NCBI RefSeq assembly: GCF_028736035.1 | Contig: NZ_CP117866.1 | Location: 1,922,001 to 1,986,000, forward strand | DNA: 64,000 bases | Direction: 5' to 3' | From: Streptomyces sp. T12 | GTDB lineage: Bacteria; Actinomycetota; Actinomycetes; Streptomycetales; Streptomycetaceae | Part shown: positions 17,530 through 25,516 of the stretch, in pieces | Numbering within the stretch: position 1 is the first letter of the stretch | Layout: each line of letters begins with the position of its first letter | Position numbers and translations under genes: made by a program | Notes under the pieces: model-generated | The model's input: the letters and a program-made list of their open reading frames with translations, nothing else | Told to the model about the DNA's origin: nothing | Database searches by the model: none

Positions 17530-17750
17530 TTTCTCGCCCCCGCCGCCCCTACCCGTCCCGTCCCTGGGGGCTGCCGCCCCCAGACCCCCGCTTCGGCCCT
17601 GAACGGGCCTCGTCCTCAAACGCCGGACGGGCTGAAATCAGCCCCTCCGGCGTTTGAGGAGCGGGGGTCCAGGGGGCAGAGCCCCTGGCGGGGTCGAAGG
17701 GGCTCCGCCCCTTCAGGATGGGACGGGTAGGGGCGGCGGGGGCGAGGAAC
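17530..17750. repeat. Nested palindrome, Streptomyces intergenic repeat/bidirectional terminator
   Basis: Between the convergent hydrolase and LysR genes. The outer arms (17531-17564 and 17716-17748, rich in CGCCCC / GGGGCG) are near-complementary over about 30 bp. The inner arms (17613-17635 TCCTCAAACGCCGG..., 17638-17660 ...CCGGCGTTTGAGGA) form a 20-bp-plus hairpin with a tiny loop. The CTCAAACGCCGG hairpin is a widely dispersed intergenic element in Streptomyces and probably works as a transcription barrier for both strands. Confidence 0.7.
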
Positions 17751-18673
17751 TACCCCCGCGTCAGCGACAGCAGGTCCCGCGCCGGGCCCACCGGGCGGTG
17801 GCCCGTCGGCCACACCGCCCGCAGGTCCCGCGCCAAGGACACATCCGCCACCGGCACGCTCACCAGACGCCGCATCGCCAGTTCCTCCCCCACGGCGAGC
17901 TCGCTCAGCACCGCCGGCCCCGCCCCGCTCACCGCGGCCGCCTTGACCGCGGTCGTCGAGGACAGCTCGATCAGCGGACGGGCCAGCCCGCCCAGCGCCG
18001 CGTCCAGGACCTGTCGCGTACCCGAGCCCTCCTCACGGAGGATCAGCGGAGTCACCGCGAGCTCCGAGGCCTCCAGCGGCCGTCGGCGCCGGGACCAGGC
18101 GTGGCCCGGCGCTGTCACCACGATCAGGTTGTCGTGGGCGATGACCACGGAGTCCAGCCCCGTCGGAGCGGTCAGCCCCTCCACGAACCCCAGGTCCGCC
18201 TCGTCCGCCAGCAGCCGCTCCGCCACCGCCGCCGAGTTCCCGGCGAGCAGCGACACCGCCGTGTCCGGGCGCTGGGCGCGCAGCGCGAGGAGCCACCCCG
18301 GCAGCAGGTACTCCGCGATCGTCATGCTCGCCGCCACCCGCAGCCGCGAGTCACGCCGGTCCCGCAACGCCTGCGCGCCCACGTCGAAGGCATCCGCGGC
18401 CTCCACGATGCGCCGCGCCCAGTCCGTCACCAGCGCCCCGGCGTCCGTGAGCCGGGAGCCCCTCGGCGACCTGTCGACCAGGGCCACGCCCAACTGCCGT
18501 TCCATCGAGCGGATCCGGCTGCTCGCCGCCGGCTGGGTGATCCCCAACTCGCGCGCCGCCCCGCCCAGACTGCCGAGCCGCGCCACCGCCAGCAACAGCT
18601 CCAGCGCGCCGAGATCCGGGACGCGATGTGCCAGGGTTCCCGCGCGAAACTGCCCCTCCGCCGCTTGAGTCAT
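17750..18673 (-). CDS. LysR-family transcriptional regulator
   Basis: A 307-aa regulator. The winged HTH is near residues 22-80 (LELLLAVARLGSLGGAARELGITQPAASSRIRS), followed by the effector-binding domain with RVAASMTIAEYLLPGWL and the second lobe. It is divergent from the TDT transporter gene with a 70-bp gap, the usual LysR-target layout, so it very likely controls that transporter. Confidence 0.92.
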   Translation of the reverse strand: MTQAAEGQFRAGTLAHRVPDLGALELLLAVARLGSLGGAARELGITQPAASSRIRSMERQLGVALVDRSPRGSRLTDAGALVTDWARRIVEAADAFDVGAQALRDRRDSRLRVAASMTIAEYLLPGWLLALRAQRPDTAVSLLAGNSAAVAERLLADEADLGFVEGLTAPTGLDSVVIAHDNLIVVTAPGHAWSRRRRPLEASELAVTPLILREEGSGTRQVLDAALGGLARPLIELSSTTAVKAAAVSGAGPAVLSELAVGEELAMRRLVSVPVADVSLARDLRAVWPTGHRPVGPARDLLSLTRG

Positions 18674-18680
18674 AAGCCCA

Positions 18681-18704
18681 GTTTATGTCGCCATAGAGGC
18701 AAAC
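18681..18704. promoter_or_regulatory. Candidate LysR binding site in the LysR/TDT gap
   Basis: In the short AT-richer divergent gap, GTTT (18681-18684) and AAAC (18701-18704) flank an imperfect TATG/CATA dyad, which fits the loose LysR-type dyad layout. Assigned by position and symmetry only. Confidence 0.35.
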
Positions 18705-18743
18705 TCCCTGGTGGTGCGCAATTCACGCGGTGACCCTGAGCTC

Positions 18744-19868
18744 ATGGTCACCGCCGTCCGTCATCTCGGACCCAACTGGTACGCGTCCGTCATGGGCACC
18801 GCCGCCGTCGCCACCGCCGGAGCCGGACTGCCGCTGCACCTCCCCGGCCTGCGTACCGCCTGCACGGCCGTCTGGGCCCTCTCCCTCGCCCTGCTCGTCG
18901 CCCTGCTCGGCGCCCGTGCCCTGCACTGGACCCACCACCGTGACCAGGCCCGCGCCCACCTCCTCGACCCGGCCACGGCGCCCTTCTACGGCTGCCTGGC
19001 CATGGCCCTGTCGGCCGTCGGCAGCGGTGCCCTGACCGTCGGCCGGGACTGGATCGGGACCGGCGCGGCGGTCGCGCTCGACGCCGTGCTGTTCACCGCC
19101 GGTACGGTCGTCGGGCTGGCGGCCGCGATCGCCGTCCCGTACCTCATGGCCGTACGTCACCGCGCAGAACCGTCACAGGCCACGCCCGTGTGGCTGCTGC
19201 CGCTCGTCGCGCCCATGGTGTCCGCCGCGCTCGGGCCGCTCCTGGTGCCGCATCTGCCGCCCGGGCAGGCCCAGGAGACCCTGCTGCTCGCCTGCTTCGC
19301 GATGTTCGGGCTGAGTCTGCTCGCCACGTTGCTGATGCTGCCGCTGGTCTTCGCCCGGCTGGTCGCGGGCGGGCCCCTGCCCCTCGCCCTCACCCCGACC
19401 CTGTTCCTGGTGCTGGGTCCGCTCGGGCAGTCGACCACCGCCGTCGGCATGTTCGCCGACGTCGCACCCGGCGTGGTCCCGGCGCCGTACAGCCAGGGCT
19501 TCGGCGTTCTCGCGGTGCTCTACGGCGTGCCCGTCATGGGCTTCGCGCTCCTGTGGATCGGGCTCGCCACCGCCCACGTGCTGCGGGCTCGGCGGCACGG
19601 GATGGCGTTCGCGATGACGTGGTGGGCGTTCACCTTCCCCGTCGGCACCTGTGTCACCGGCGCCGGGGCACTCGCCCGGCACACCGGGCTCGGGATCTAC
19701 GGCCTCCTCTCCATCGGGCTGTATGTCGTGCTCGTCGGCGCGTGGGCCGTCGCCGCCGTTTGCACCGCCCGCGGTCTGCTCAGCGGTGCGCTGCTCGCAG
19801 GGCCTCGGACAGCACCTGCGGTGCCTCGGCCAGTGACGGGCCGTACCACGTCAGGTGCCGTCCGCTGA
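18744..19868 (+). CDS. TDT-family (tellurite-resistance/dicarboxylate) membrane transporter
   Basis: A 374-aa membrane protein with about ten helices of the TehA/SLAC1/Mae1 fold. It opens with the family signature HLGPNWYASVMGTA. TDT members move C4-dicarboxylates or act as anion/sulfite exporters, and the substrate here is not clear. The ATG at 18744 gives the normal family N-terminus. A GTG at 18711 is possible. The 3' end runs 89 bp into the convergent BtuF-like gene, adding a non-membrane tail (about 25 residues rich in Arg, Thr and Pro). Confidence 0.85.
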   Translation: MVTAVRHLGPNWYASVMGTAAVATAGAGLPLHLPGLRTACTAVWALSLALLVALLGARALHWTHHRDQARAHLLDPATAPFYGCLAMALSAVGSGALTVGRDWIGTGAAVALDAVLFTAGTVVGLAAAIAVPYLMAVRHRAEPSQATPVWLLPLVAPMVSAALGPLLVPHLPPGQAQETLLLACFAMFGLSLLATLLMLPLVFARLVAGGPLPLALTPTLFLVLGPLGQSTTAVGMFADVAPGVVPAPYSQGFGVLAVLYGVPVMGFALLWIGLATAHVLRARRHGMAFAMTWWAFTFPVGTCVTGAGALARHTGLGIYGLLSIGLYVVLVGAWAVAAVCTARGLLSGALLAGPRTAPAVPRPVTGRTTSGAVR

Positions 19869-20499
19869 CGAGTGCGCAGGGCAGGCCGGAGAACGCCTCC
19901 GGGCCGTCGTCGGCCGTGAAGCGGTACGGCTCGTCGGGGAGGACGACGACGTCCGGGGCCGCTGCTCGCAGATCGTCCAGGGGGATGCGGGGGTAGCGGT
20001 CCTCGTGGGTCGCGTAGAGGTGGTCCACGCCGAGGCGGGTCAGTACGTCGCCCGCGAAGGTGTCGCGGCCCAGCACCATCCAGGGGCGCCGCCAGATCGG
20101 GACCACGGCCGTCGTCCGGCGTTCGGGGAGCGGCAGCGACGACCAGGTCCGCTCCGCCTCGTCCAGCCAGCGCGGGCGGGCCGTCACTCCGCAGGCGTCC
20201 AGCACGCGCGCCAGTTCCCGGAAGGCCTGCGGGACCTCCCGCACCTCGGTCACCAGGACCTCGATGCCGGCCGCGCGGAGGGCGGCGAGGTCGGGCTCGC
20301 GGTTCTCCTCCTCGTTGGCGATCACCAGGTCGGGGGCGAGGGCGACGATCCGGTCGACCTTGGGATTCTTGGTGCCGCCGACGCGGGTGACGTCCAGGTC
20401 GGCCGGATGGCTGCACCAGTCCGTGGCGCCGACGAGGGTGCCGGGGGCCGAGACGGCCACGGCCTCCGTCAGGGACGGCACCAGGGAGACGACGCGCAT
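19780..20499 (-). CDS. Helical-backbone metal receptor / BtuF-like periplasmic-binding-fold protein without signal peptide
   Basis: A 239-aa protein of the cobalamin/siderophore substrate-binding fold: VSLVPSLTEAV at the start, GGTKNPKVDRIVALAPDLVIANEEENR, then a long helix and the C-terminal lobe with APDVVVLPDEPYRF. There is no signal peptide or lipobox, so it is cytoplasmic and not a normal ABC receptor. Related orphan proteins are common in Actinobacteria. The start ATG at 20499 overlaps the stop of the XRE-cupin gene (ATGA). No cobalamin riboswitch is visible upstream. Confidence 0.78.
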   Translation of the reverse strand: MRVVSLVPSLTEAVAVSAPGTLVGATDWCSHPADLDVTRVGGTKNPKVDRIVALAPDLVIANEEENREPDLAALRAAGIEVLVTEVREVPQAFRELARVLDACGVTARPRWLDEAERTWSSLPLPERRTTAVVPIWRRPWMVLGRDTFAGDVLTRLGVDHLYATHEDRYPRIPLDDLRAAAPDVVVLPDEPYRFTADDGPEAFSGLPCALVSGRHLTWYGPSLAEAPQVLSEALRAAHR

Positions 20500-21068
20500 C
20501 AGCGCCCCGGCCGGTCCCGGACCGCCTCGATGTGCTCCGCCACCGCGACGACGACCACGCGCGTGTCCGGCACGGTCGCCCGCCAGCGGTGGCGCACTCC
20601 GCCGGTCAGGTACAGGGTGTCGCCGCGGCCGAGGCGGTACGCGCGCCCCTCCGCCTCGATCTCCACGGCGCCGTCGGCGACGTACATCAACTGGTCGTTG
20701 CGGTACTGGAATTCACGGCCCGCGTCATGGTCGCCGGTGAACTCCGAGGCATGCATCTGATGGTGACCGCGCACCAGGGACCGCACCCGGGGTTCCGGCG
20801 CCAGCTCCGTGCCGTCGGCCCGCACCACGTCCACACTGCACGCCGGGTCGGCCGCGGCGAGGAGTTCGACGGCGGTCGTACGCAGCGCGTCGGCGACCTT
20901 TTCCAGGGAGCTTCTGCTCGGGCGCGCCCGGTCGTTCTCGACCTGGCTCAGGAAGGGCACCGAAAGGCCGCTGCGCTCGGCGACGACGGCAAGGGTGAGG
21001 TCCAGCGCGCGGCGCCGCCGCCGCACGGCCGCGCCCACTCGAAGGGACTGTTCTTTGTGGTCGCCCAT
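20499..21068 (-). CDS. XRE-family regulator with C-terminal cupin domain
   Basis: A 189-aa HTH_3-cupin protein. The HTH is at about residues 12-66 (AVVAERSGLSVPFLSQVENDRARPS). The cupin is at about residues 110-180 (FQYRNDQLMYVADGAVEIEAEG; DTLYLTGGVRHRW with metal-type His). Such regulators often sense a small metabolite in the cupin and control nearby catabolic or transport genes. The ATG at 21068 was preferred to an upstream GTG/ATG because it gives a compact N-terminus (MGDHKEQSLRVG). It is translationally coupled to the BtuF-like gene. Confidence 0.88.
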   Translation of the reverse strand: MGDHKEQSLRVGAAVRRRRRALDLTLAVVAERSGLSVPFLSQVENDRARPSRSSLEKVADALRTTAVELLAAADPACSVDVVRADGTELAPEPRVRSLVRGHHQMHASEFTGDHDAGREFQYRNDQLMYVADGAVEIEAEGRAYRLGRGDTLYLTGGVRHRWRATVPDTRVVVVAVAEHIEAVRDRPGR

Positions 21069-21477
21069 CGCTTCGGCTCCCTCCTTCGCTCGTCGGTCCG
21101 ATGTCCTCGCGCCCGCTTCCCGGGGCACACCTTCTGTTGAGTTCTCTGCACCCTACGCATGTTCGGCAAACCGTTTCATGCGCCCGTCACATCGACGGCA
21201 CAGCAGGGGGAGTACGACCCATCGGTTCGCGCCAGCGGGATCGGCTGCCGGACGCGTCGGCCGCCCGCGCGGCACCGCTGACTCCCGATCAGCACGAGTA
21301 CCCCGTGTTCATTTCAATGCTGCGGCGGCCTCCTGTGTTCCCTCGTGGTCGCGGGTGGCGTGCCTGGCCGGGACTGAAGGGCTCGGGGGGGGTGGCGTAG
21401 CGCTGTGTGGTTGGCCGGATCCCTCTCGTAGGCGCGGACGGGTCTCGGTCCGGACGATGCCGGCGGTGACGCAAACA
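21069..21477. other. Intergenic region, no gene recognised
   Basis: About 410 bp between the XRE-cupin start and the strong hairpin. The first 130 bp should carry the promoter of the XRE-cupin operon. A GCATG...CATGC inverted pair at 21157-21182 around TTCGGCAAACCGTTT is the only symmetric element seen. Short open frames exist on both strands, but none has coding character. Confidence 0.4.
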
Positions 21478-21530
21478 GCGCCGGGTGCGGGATTCACGTA
21501 CGCGTGAATCCCGCACCCGGCGCATTTTTC
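21478..21530. terminator. Perfect 21-bp hairpin terminator
   Basis: GCGCCGGGTGCGGGATTCACG (21478-21498) pairs perfectly with 21503-21523 around a TACG tetraloop. On the plus strand it is followed by ATTTTTCT. It lies just past the stop of the opu permease-binding protein gene, which is transcribed leftward, so it probably ends that operon. The better U-tract faces the other way. Confidence 0.75.
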
Positions 21531-21549
21531 TACATCAGGGCCTGCGGGG

Positions 21550-24180
21550 CTATCCCGTCACAGGCGCCAGCTTGTCCTCGATCCCCGGATTGGCGTCCAT
21601 CCACCGGCGTGCCGATTCCTTCTCGTTTCCGGCGCCGCCCTTCTGGATCTCCACCTCCAGTGAGGCGAGTTGCCCCTCGGTCAGCTTGAAGTTCTTCAGC
21701 CAGCCGTTCAGTTCGGGGAATTCCCGGCCGAAGTCCTTCTTGGCCACGGTGTGGATCTGCTCGCCCTTGCCCCAGGCGCCCTCGGGGTCCTTGAGCTTCT
21801 TCAGGTCGTACTTGCCGTACGCCCAGTGCGGCGACCACAGCGTCACGACCACGGGCTCACGCTTCTTGATCGACCGGTCCAGCTCCGCCAGCATCGACGA
21901 CGTACTCGACGACACGACCTTGTACTCGCCCTCCAGGCCGTACGCCTTCAGCACCGACTTGTTCAGCGTCCCCATCATCCCGGCACTCGCCTCGATGCCG
22001 ATGATCTTCCCGCCGAACTCCTTCCCCCGACCCTTCAGATCAGCGAGCGAGTCGATGCCCTTCACATACGACGGCACCGTCAGCTCCAGCGACGTCGGCC
22101 CGTACCAGGCGCCCAGGTCGTCCAACTGGCCCTTGAAGCGGTCCACATACTCCTTGTGCGTGGTCGGCAGCCAGCCGTCCAGCTGCACATCCATCTGCCC
22201 CTGCGCGAGCGAGGTGTACAGCGGGCCGGGGTCGAGCTGTTCGACCTTCGGCTTGTAGCCGCGGTCCTCGAGGATGTTCTGCCACAGATAGGTGGCGGCG
22301 ATGGCCTCGTCCCACGGGAAGTAGCCGATGTCCACGGTCTTGCCCGCGTCCCGGCCCTGCGCCTTCGCGCCGCCGGCGACCGGGGCGAGCTTGTCGACCA
22401 GGCCGGGGTTCTTCTTCAGCCAGGCGCGCACGCCGTCCTGCTCCTGGCCCTCGCCCGCCGCGCGGATGTCGTTCTCCAGGCTGGTCAGTTGCGTCTCGGT
22501 GAGCTTGAAGTCCTTCAGCCACTTCGCGACGGTCGGGTCCTTCTGGTCGAAGCCCTTGTGCGCGACGGTGTGGATCTGCTCGCCCTTGCCCCAGGCGCCC
22601 TCGGGGTCCTTGAGCTTCTTCAGGTCGTACTTGCCGTACGCCCAGTGCGGCGACCACAGCGTCACGACCACGGGCTCACGCTTCTTGATCGACCGGTCCA
22701 GCTCCGCCAGCATCGACGACGTACTCGACGACACGACCTTGTACTCGCCCTCCAGGCCGTACGCCTTCAGCACCGACTTGTTCAGCGTCCCCATCATCCC
22801 GGCACTCGCCTCGATGCCGATGATCTTCCCGCCGAACTCCTTCCCCCGACCCTTCAGATCAGCGAGCGAGTCGATGCCCTTCACATACGACGGCACCGTC
22901 AGCTCCAGCGACGTCGGCCCGTACCAGGCGCCGAGATCGTCGAGCTGGGAGCTGTACTTGTCCCAGTACGCCTTGTGCGTGGTCGGCAGCCAGGCGTCGG
23001 TCTGGAAGTCGATGTCGCCTCGGGCCACGCCCGAGTAGAGCGGACCGGGGTCGAGCTGCTTGACGTCGGTCGCGTAGCCGCGCTGCTCCAGGAGCTCCTT
23101 CCACAGGTACGTGGTGGCGGTGCCCTCGTCCCAGGGGATGTAGCCGATGTTGATCTTCTTGCCCTGGCCCACGTTCGTGCTGTTCCCGGCGGCGGTCTGC
23201 GCGCTGCCGTCGGAGCCGGTCAGGTTCATGCCGCCGGCGACGAGGGCGAGGACCACGACGCCGATGACCGCCACGGCGCCGCCCGGCTTGTAGCGCGCGA
23301 GCCTGAAGCGGCTCGCGGCGGCGCCCGCCGCCTTGGCCGCGGCGCGGCGCCCGAGCGGGGACACCCGCTGGCCCAGCGCGCCGGTCATCCGGTCCAGGTA
23401 CATCGCGAGGACGACCACGGCCACACCGCTCTCGGCGGCCAGGCCGACCTTGAGCTGGGTGATGGCGGAGTAGACCTGCTCACCGAGGCCGCCGGCACCG
23501 GCCATGCCGCCGATGACCACCATCGACAGTGCCAGCATGATCACCTGGTTGACGCCGGCCATGATCGTCGGCAGCGCGAGCGGCAGCTGGACGCGTGCCA
23601 GTGTGGTGCGCTGACTGGTGCCGAACGCCTCGGCCGCCTCGATCAGCTCGCCGTCCACCTGCCGGATGCCGAGCTCCGTCATCCGCACGCCCGGTGGCAT
23701 GGCGAAGATGATCGTCGCGAGGAGGCCGGGGGTGGTGCCGACGCCGAAGAACATGACGCCGGGGATGAGGTAGATGAAGGCCGGCATCGTCTGCATGACG
23801 TCGAGCACCGGCCGCAGCTGGGCGCTGATCCGGTTGCTGCGGGCGGCCCAGATGCCCAGCGGCACCGCGAAGACGATGGTGATGACCGCGGCGACGAGGA
23901 CGAGCGAGAGCGTGTCCATCGCGTCGTCCCACAGCCCGAGCGAGTCGATCAGGGCGAGGCCGACGAAGGCCATGGCACCGGGCAGCAGACCGCGCAGCCA
24001 GCACGCGACCACGGCGAGGATGCCGGCCATCAGCAGCGGCTCGCCGCCGCCGAGGACGGCGTCGACAGCGTCGTACATGCCGCCGAGGGCGGCCTTGATG
24101 ATGTCGAAAACCCAGGTCAGGTGGGACTGCAGCCAGTCCACCAGGTTTTCGATCCAGTCCCCGAAGTGGATCCTAGGCAT
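21550..24180 (-). CDS. Betaine/choline ABC transporter: permease fused to two tandem substrate-binding domains
   Basis: An 876-aa protein. Residues about 30-265 are an OpuAB/ProW-type permease (EAA loop GVRMTELGIRQVDGELIEAAEAFG). After a membrane helix near residue 310 come two OpuAC-type binding domains, each opening with the same motif: IGYIPWDEGTATTYLW near residue 342 and IGYFPWDEAIAATYLW near residue 613. Each carries DPGPLY and WLPTTHK. The middle 122 residues of the two domains are identical, in protein and DNA. Tandem OpuAC domains could raise capture efficiency. The start ATG at 24180 overlaps the ATPase stop by 8 bp. Confidence 0.93.
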   Translation of the reverse strand: MPRIHFGDWIENLVDWLQSHLTWVFDIIKAALGGMYDAVDAVLGGGEPLLMAGILAVVACWLRGLLPGAMAFVGLALIDSLGLWDDAMDTLSLVLVAAVITIVFAVPLGIWAARSNRISAQLRPVLDVMQTMPAFIYLIPGVMFFGVGTTPGLLATIIFAMPPGVRMTELGIRQVDGELIEAAEAFGTSQRTTLARVQLPLALPTIMAGVNQVIMLALSMVVIGGMAGAGGLGEQVYSAITQLKVGLAAESGVAVVVLAMYLDRMTGALGQRVSPLGRRAAAKAAGAAASRFRLARYKPGGAVAVIGVVVLALVAGGMNLTGSDGSAQTAAGNSTNVGQGKKINIGYIPWDEGTATTYLWKELLEQRGYATDVKQLDPGPLYSGVARGDIDFQTDAWLPTTHKAYWDKYSSQLDDLGAWYGPTSLELTVPSYVKGIDSLADLKGRGKEFGGKIIGIEASAGMMGTLNKSVLKAYGLEGEYKVVSSSTSSMLAELDRSIKKREPVVVTLWSPHWAYGKYDLKKLKDPEGAWGKGEQIHTVAHKGFDQKDPTVAKWLKDFKLTETQLTSLENDIRAAGEGQEQDGVRAWLKKNPGLVDKLAPVAGGAKAQGRDAGKTVDIGYFPWDEAIAATYLWQNILEDRGYKPKVEQLDPGPLYTSLAQGQMDVQLDGWLPTTHKEYVDRFKGQLDDLGAWYGPTSLELTVPSYVKGIDSLADLKGRGKEFGGKIIGIEASAGMMGTLNKSVLKAYGLEGEYKVVSSSTSSMLAELDRSIKKREPVVVTLWSPHWAYGKYDLKKLKDPEGAWGKGEQIHTVAKKDFGREFPELNGWLKNFKLTEGQLASLEVEIQKGGAGNEKESARRWMDANPGIEDKLAPVTG
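21746..22113. repeat. 368-bp exact internal repeat, copy 1
   Basis: Identical base for base to 22565-22932 (offset 819 bp, exactly 273 codons). The two copies encode residues about 689-811 and 416-538 of the fusion protein. The flanking parts of the two binding domains differ at many positions, so the identity stops abruptly on both sides. This pattern is typical of recent gene conversion. Confidence 0.9.
22565..22932. repeat. 368-bp exact internal repeat, copy 2
   Basis: Second copy of the direct repeat described at 21746-22113, in the first substrate-binding domain. The copies are in the same orientation and frame, so recombination between them would delete one binding domain without shifting the frame. 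Confidence 0.9.
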
Positions 24181-25261
24181 TGGCGATCACCTTCCCGTCG
24201 CGGGTGCCGCGCGGGTTGTCGCAGGGCTCGGGCTCGCCCTGCTGGTCGCCGAGGAGGCCGACGAGGCGCTGTCTGGGGACGCGACCGACGAGGGTCCCCT
24301 TCGCGTCGAGGACTGCCACGGGGTGCGTCAGGCGGGCGCTGATCGCGCAGAGTTCGGTGAACGGTGTGTCCGGCGTCGCGGTCTCGCAGCCGCAGTTGAC
24401 CTCGTCGCCGTGGACGTCCTCGTCCATGACGGCCGCCGCGGTCAGGACCCGGGAGCGGTCGACGTCCTGGATGAAGGAGGCGACGTAGTCGTTGGCCGGG
24501 CGGACCAGGATGTCCTCGGCGCTGCCGGTCTGGACGATGCGGCCGTCGCGCATGACCGCGATGCGGTCGCCGAGGCGCATGGCCTCGTTGAGGTCGTGGG
24601 TGATGAAGACGATCGTCTTCTTCAGGGTCTGCTGGAGCTGGAGCAGCTGGTCCTGCATGTCACGGCGGATCAGCGGGTCGAGCGCGCTGAAGGACTCGTC
24701 CATGAGGAGCAGGTCGGCGTCGGTGGCGAGGGCGCGGGCGAGACCCACGCGCTGCTGCATGCCGCCGGACAGCTCGTCGGGCCAGGACTTCTCCCAGCCG
24801 GCCAGACCGCACAGTTCCAGGGCCTCGGCGGCGCGCTTCTCGCGCTCGACGCGGGGCACGCCCTGGACCCCGAGGCCGTAGGCGGCGTTCTCCAGGACGC
24901 TGCGGTGCGGGAACAGCGCGAAGTGCTGGAACACCATGCTGATCTTCTGCGCGCGGACCTTACGCAGCTCACGGTCGCCGAGCGCGGTCAGGTCCTGGCC
25001 GTCGAAGCGGACGTGACCCGCGGTCGGCTCCAGAAGCCCGTTCAGCATGCGCAGCAAGGTGGACTTGCCGGACCCGGACAGGCCCATGACGACGAAGATC
25101 TGGCCCGGTTCCACGGTGAAGGAGGCGTCGATCACGGCGGCGGTGGTGCCGTCGGCGCGCAGCTCCTCCCGGTCGGCTCCCTGGCGGAGCCGCTCGACAG
25201 CCTCGTCCGGTCGTCTGCCGAACACCTTGTAGAGATGTTCGGCCTCAAGCCTGGATGACAC
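24173..25261 (-). CDS. Betaine/choline ABC transporter ATP-binding protein (OpuAA/ProV type)
   Basis: A 362-aa ATPase. Walker A is GLSGSGKST near residue 60, the signature is LSGGMQQRVG near residue 165 and Walker B is LLLMDESFSALDP near residue 187, followed by the switch His in FITHDLNEAM. The C-terminus carries CBS-like elements (TELCAISARLTHPVAVLD, GTLVGRVPRQRLVGLL), which in OpuA sense ionic strength. The GTG at 25261 follows AAGAGG. It is the first gene of the two-gene opu operon. Confidence 0.95.
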   Translation of the reverse strand: MSSRLEAEHLYKVFGRRPDEAVERLRQGADREELRADGTTAAVIDASFTVEPGQIFVVMGLSGSGKSTLLRMLNGLLEPTAGHVRFDGQDLTALGDRELRKVRAQKISMVFQHFALFPHRSVLENAAYGLGVQGVPRVEREKRAAEALELCGLAGWEKSWPDELSGGMQQRVGLARALATDADLLLMDESFSALDPLIRRDMQDQLLQLQQTLKKTIVFITHDLNEAMRLGDRIAVMRDGRIVQTGSAEDILVRPANDYVASFIQDVDRSRVLTAAAVMDEDVHGDEVNCGCETATPDTPFTELCAISARLTHPVAVLDAKGTLVGRVPRQRLVGLLGDQQGEPEPCDNPRGTRDGKVIANA

Positions 25262-25306
25262 GGGTACCTCTTGTCTCGACGGCAAATGAGAAGAGAGCGA
25301 CGGGCG

Positions 25307-25421
25307 CAACAGTTGAATGCGCAAGCGCGTCGCTCCGGGCGGGGCGCCTGCCCTCGTTCCCTGATCGCAAACGCACAAGTGGTCCAGCCCACAGTGCAGG
25401 CGCACACCGCAACGCGTTGCG
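25307..25421. promoter_or_regulatory. Two CAAC/GTTG palindromes upstream of the opu operon
   Basis: CAACAGTTG at 25307-25315 and CGCAACGCGTTGCG at 25408-25421 share CAAC/GTTG half-sites and lie 46 and 147 bp upstream of the ATPase start. They are candidates for an osmoregulatory repressor operator pair. Function is inferred from symmetry and position only. Confidence 0.4.
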
Positions 25422-25516
25422 CATCGAAGGGCGGCCGGCTGCACACCGAAGGGCCGCGCTCCCCGCACCGTCGCCGTCCGCGCATCAGCGGGCCGGTGTC
25501 AGTGGCGTACGGCATG

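Noticed and set aside
20499..21200. Cobalamin riboswitch for the BtuF-like gene
   Set aside because: No B12-box-like sequence is seen, and the gene follows a coupled regulator and lacks a signal peptide, so a cobalamin role is not supported.
21746..22932. Possible CRISPR or mobile repeat because of two identical blocks
   Set aside because: The copies are long, in frame, and encode the core of two homologous binding domains, so internal duplication with conversion explains them.
21670..24342. 890-codon plus-strand open frame opposite the opu permease gene
   Set aside because: It mirrors the third-position GC of the real gene on the other strand and shows no domain.
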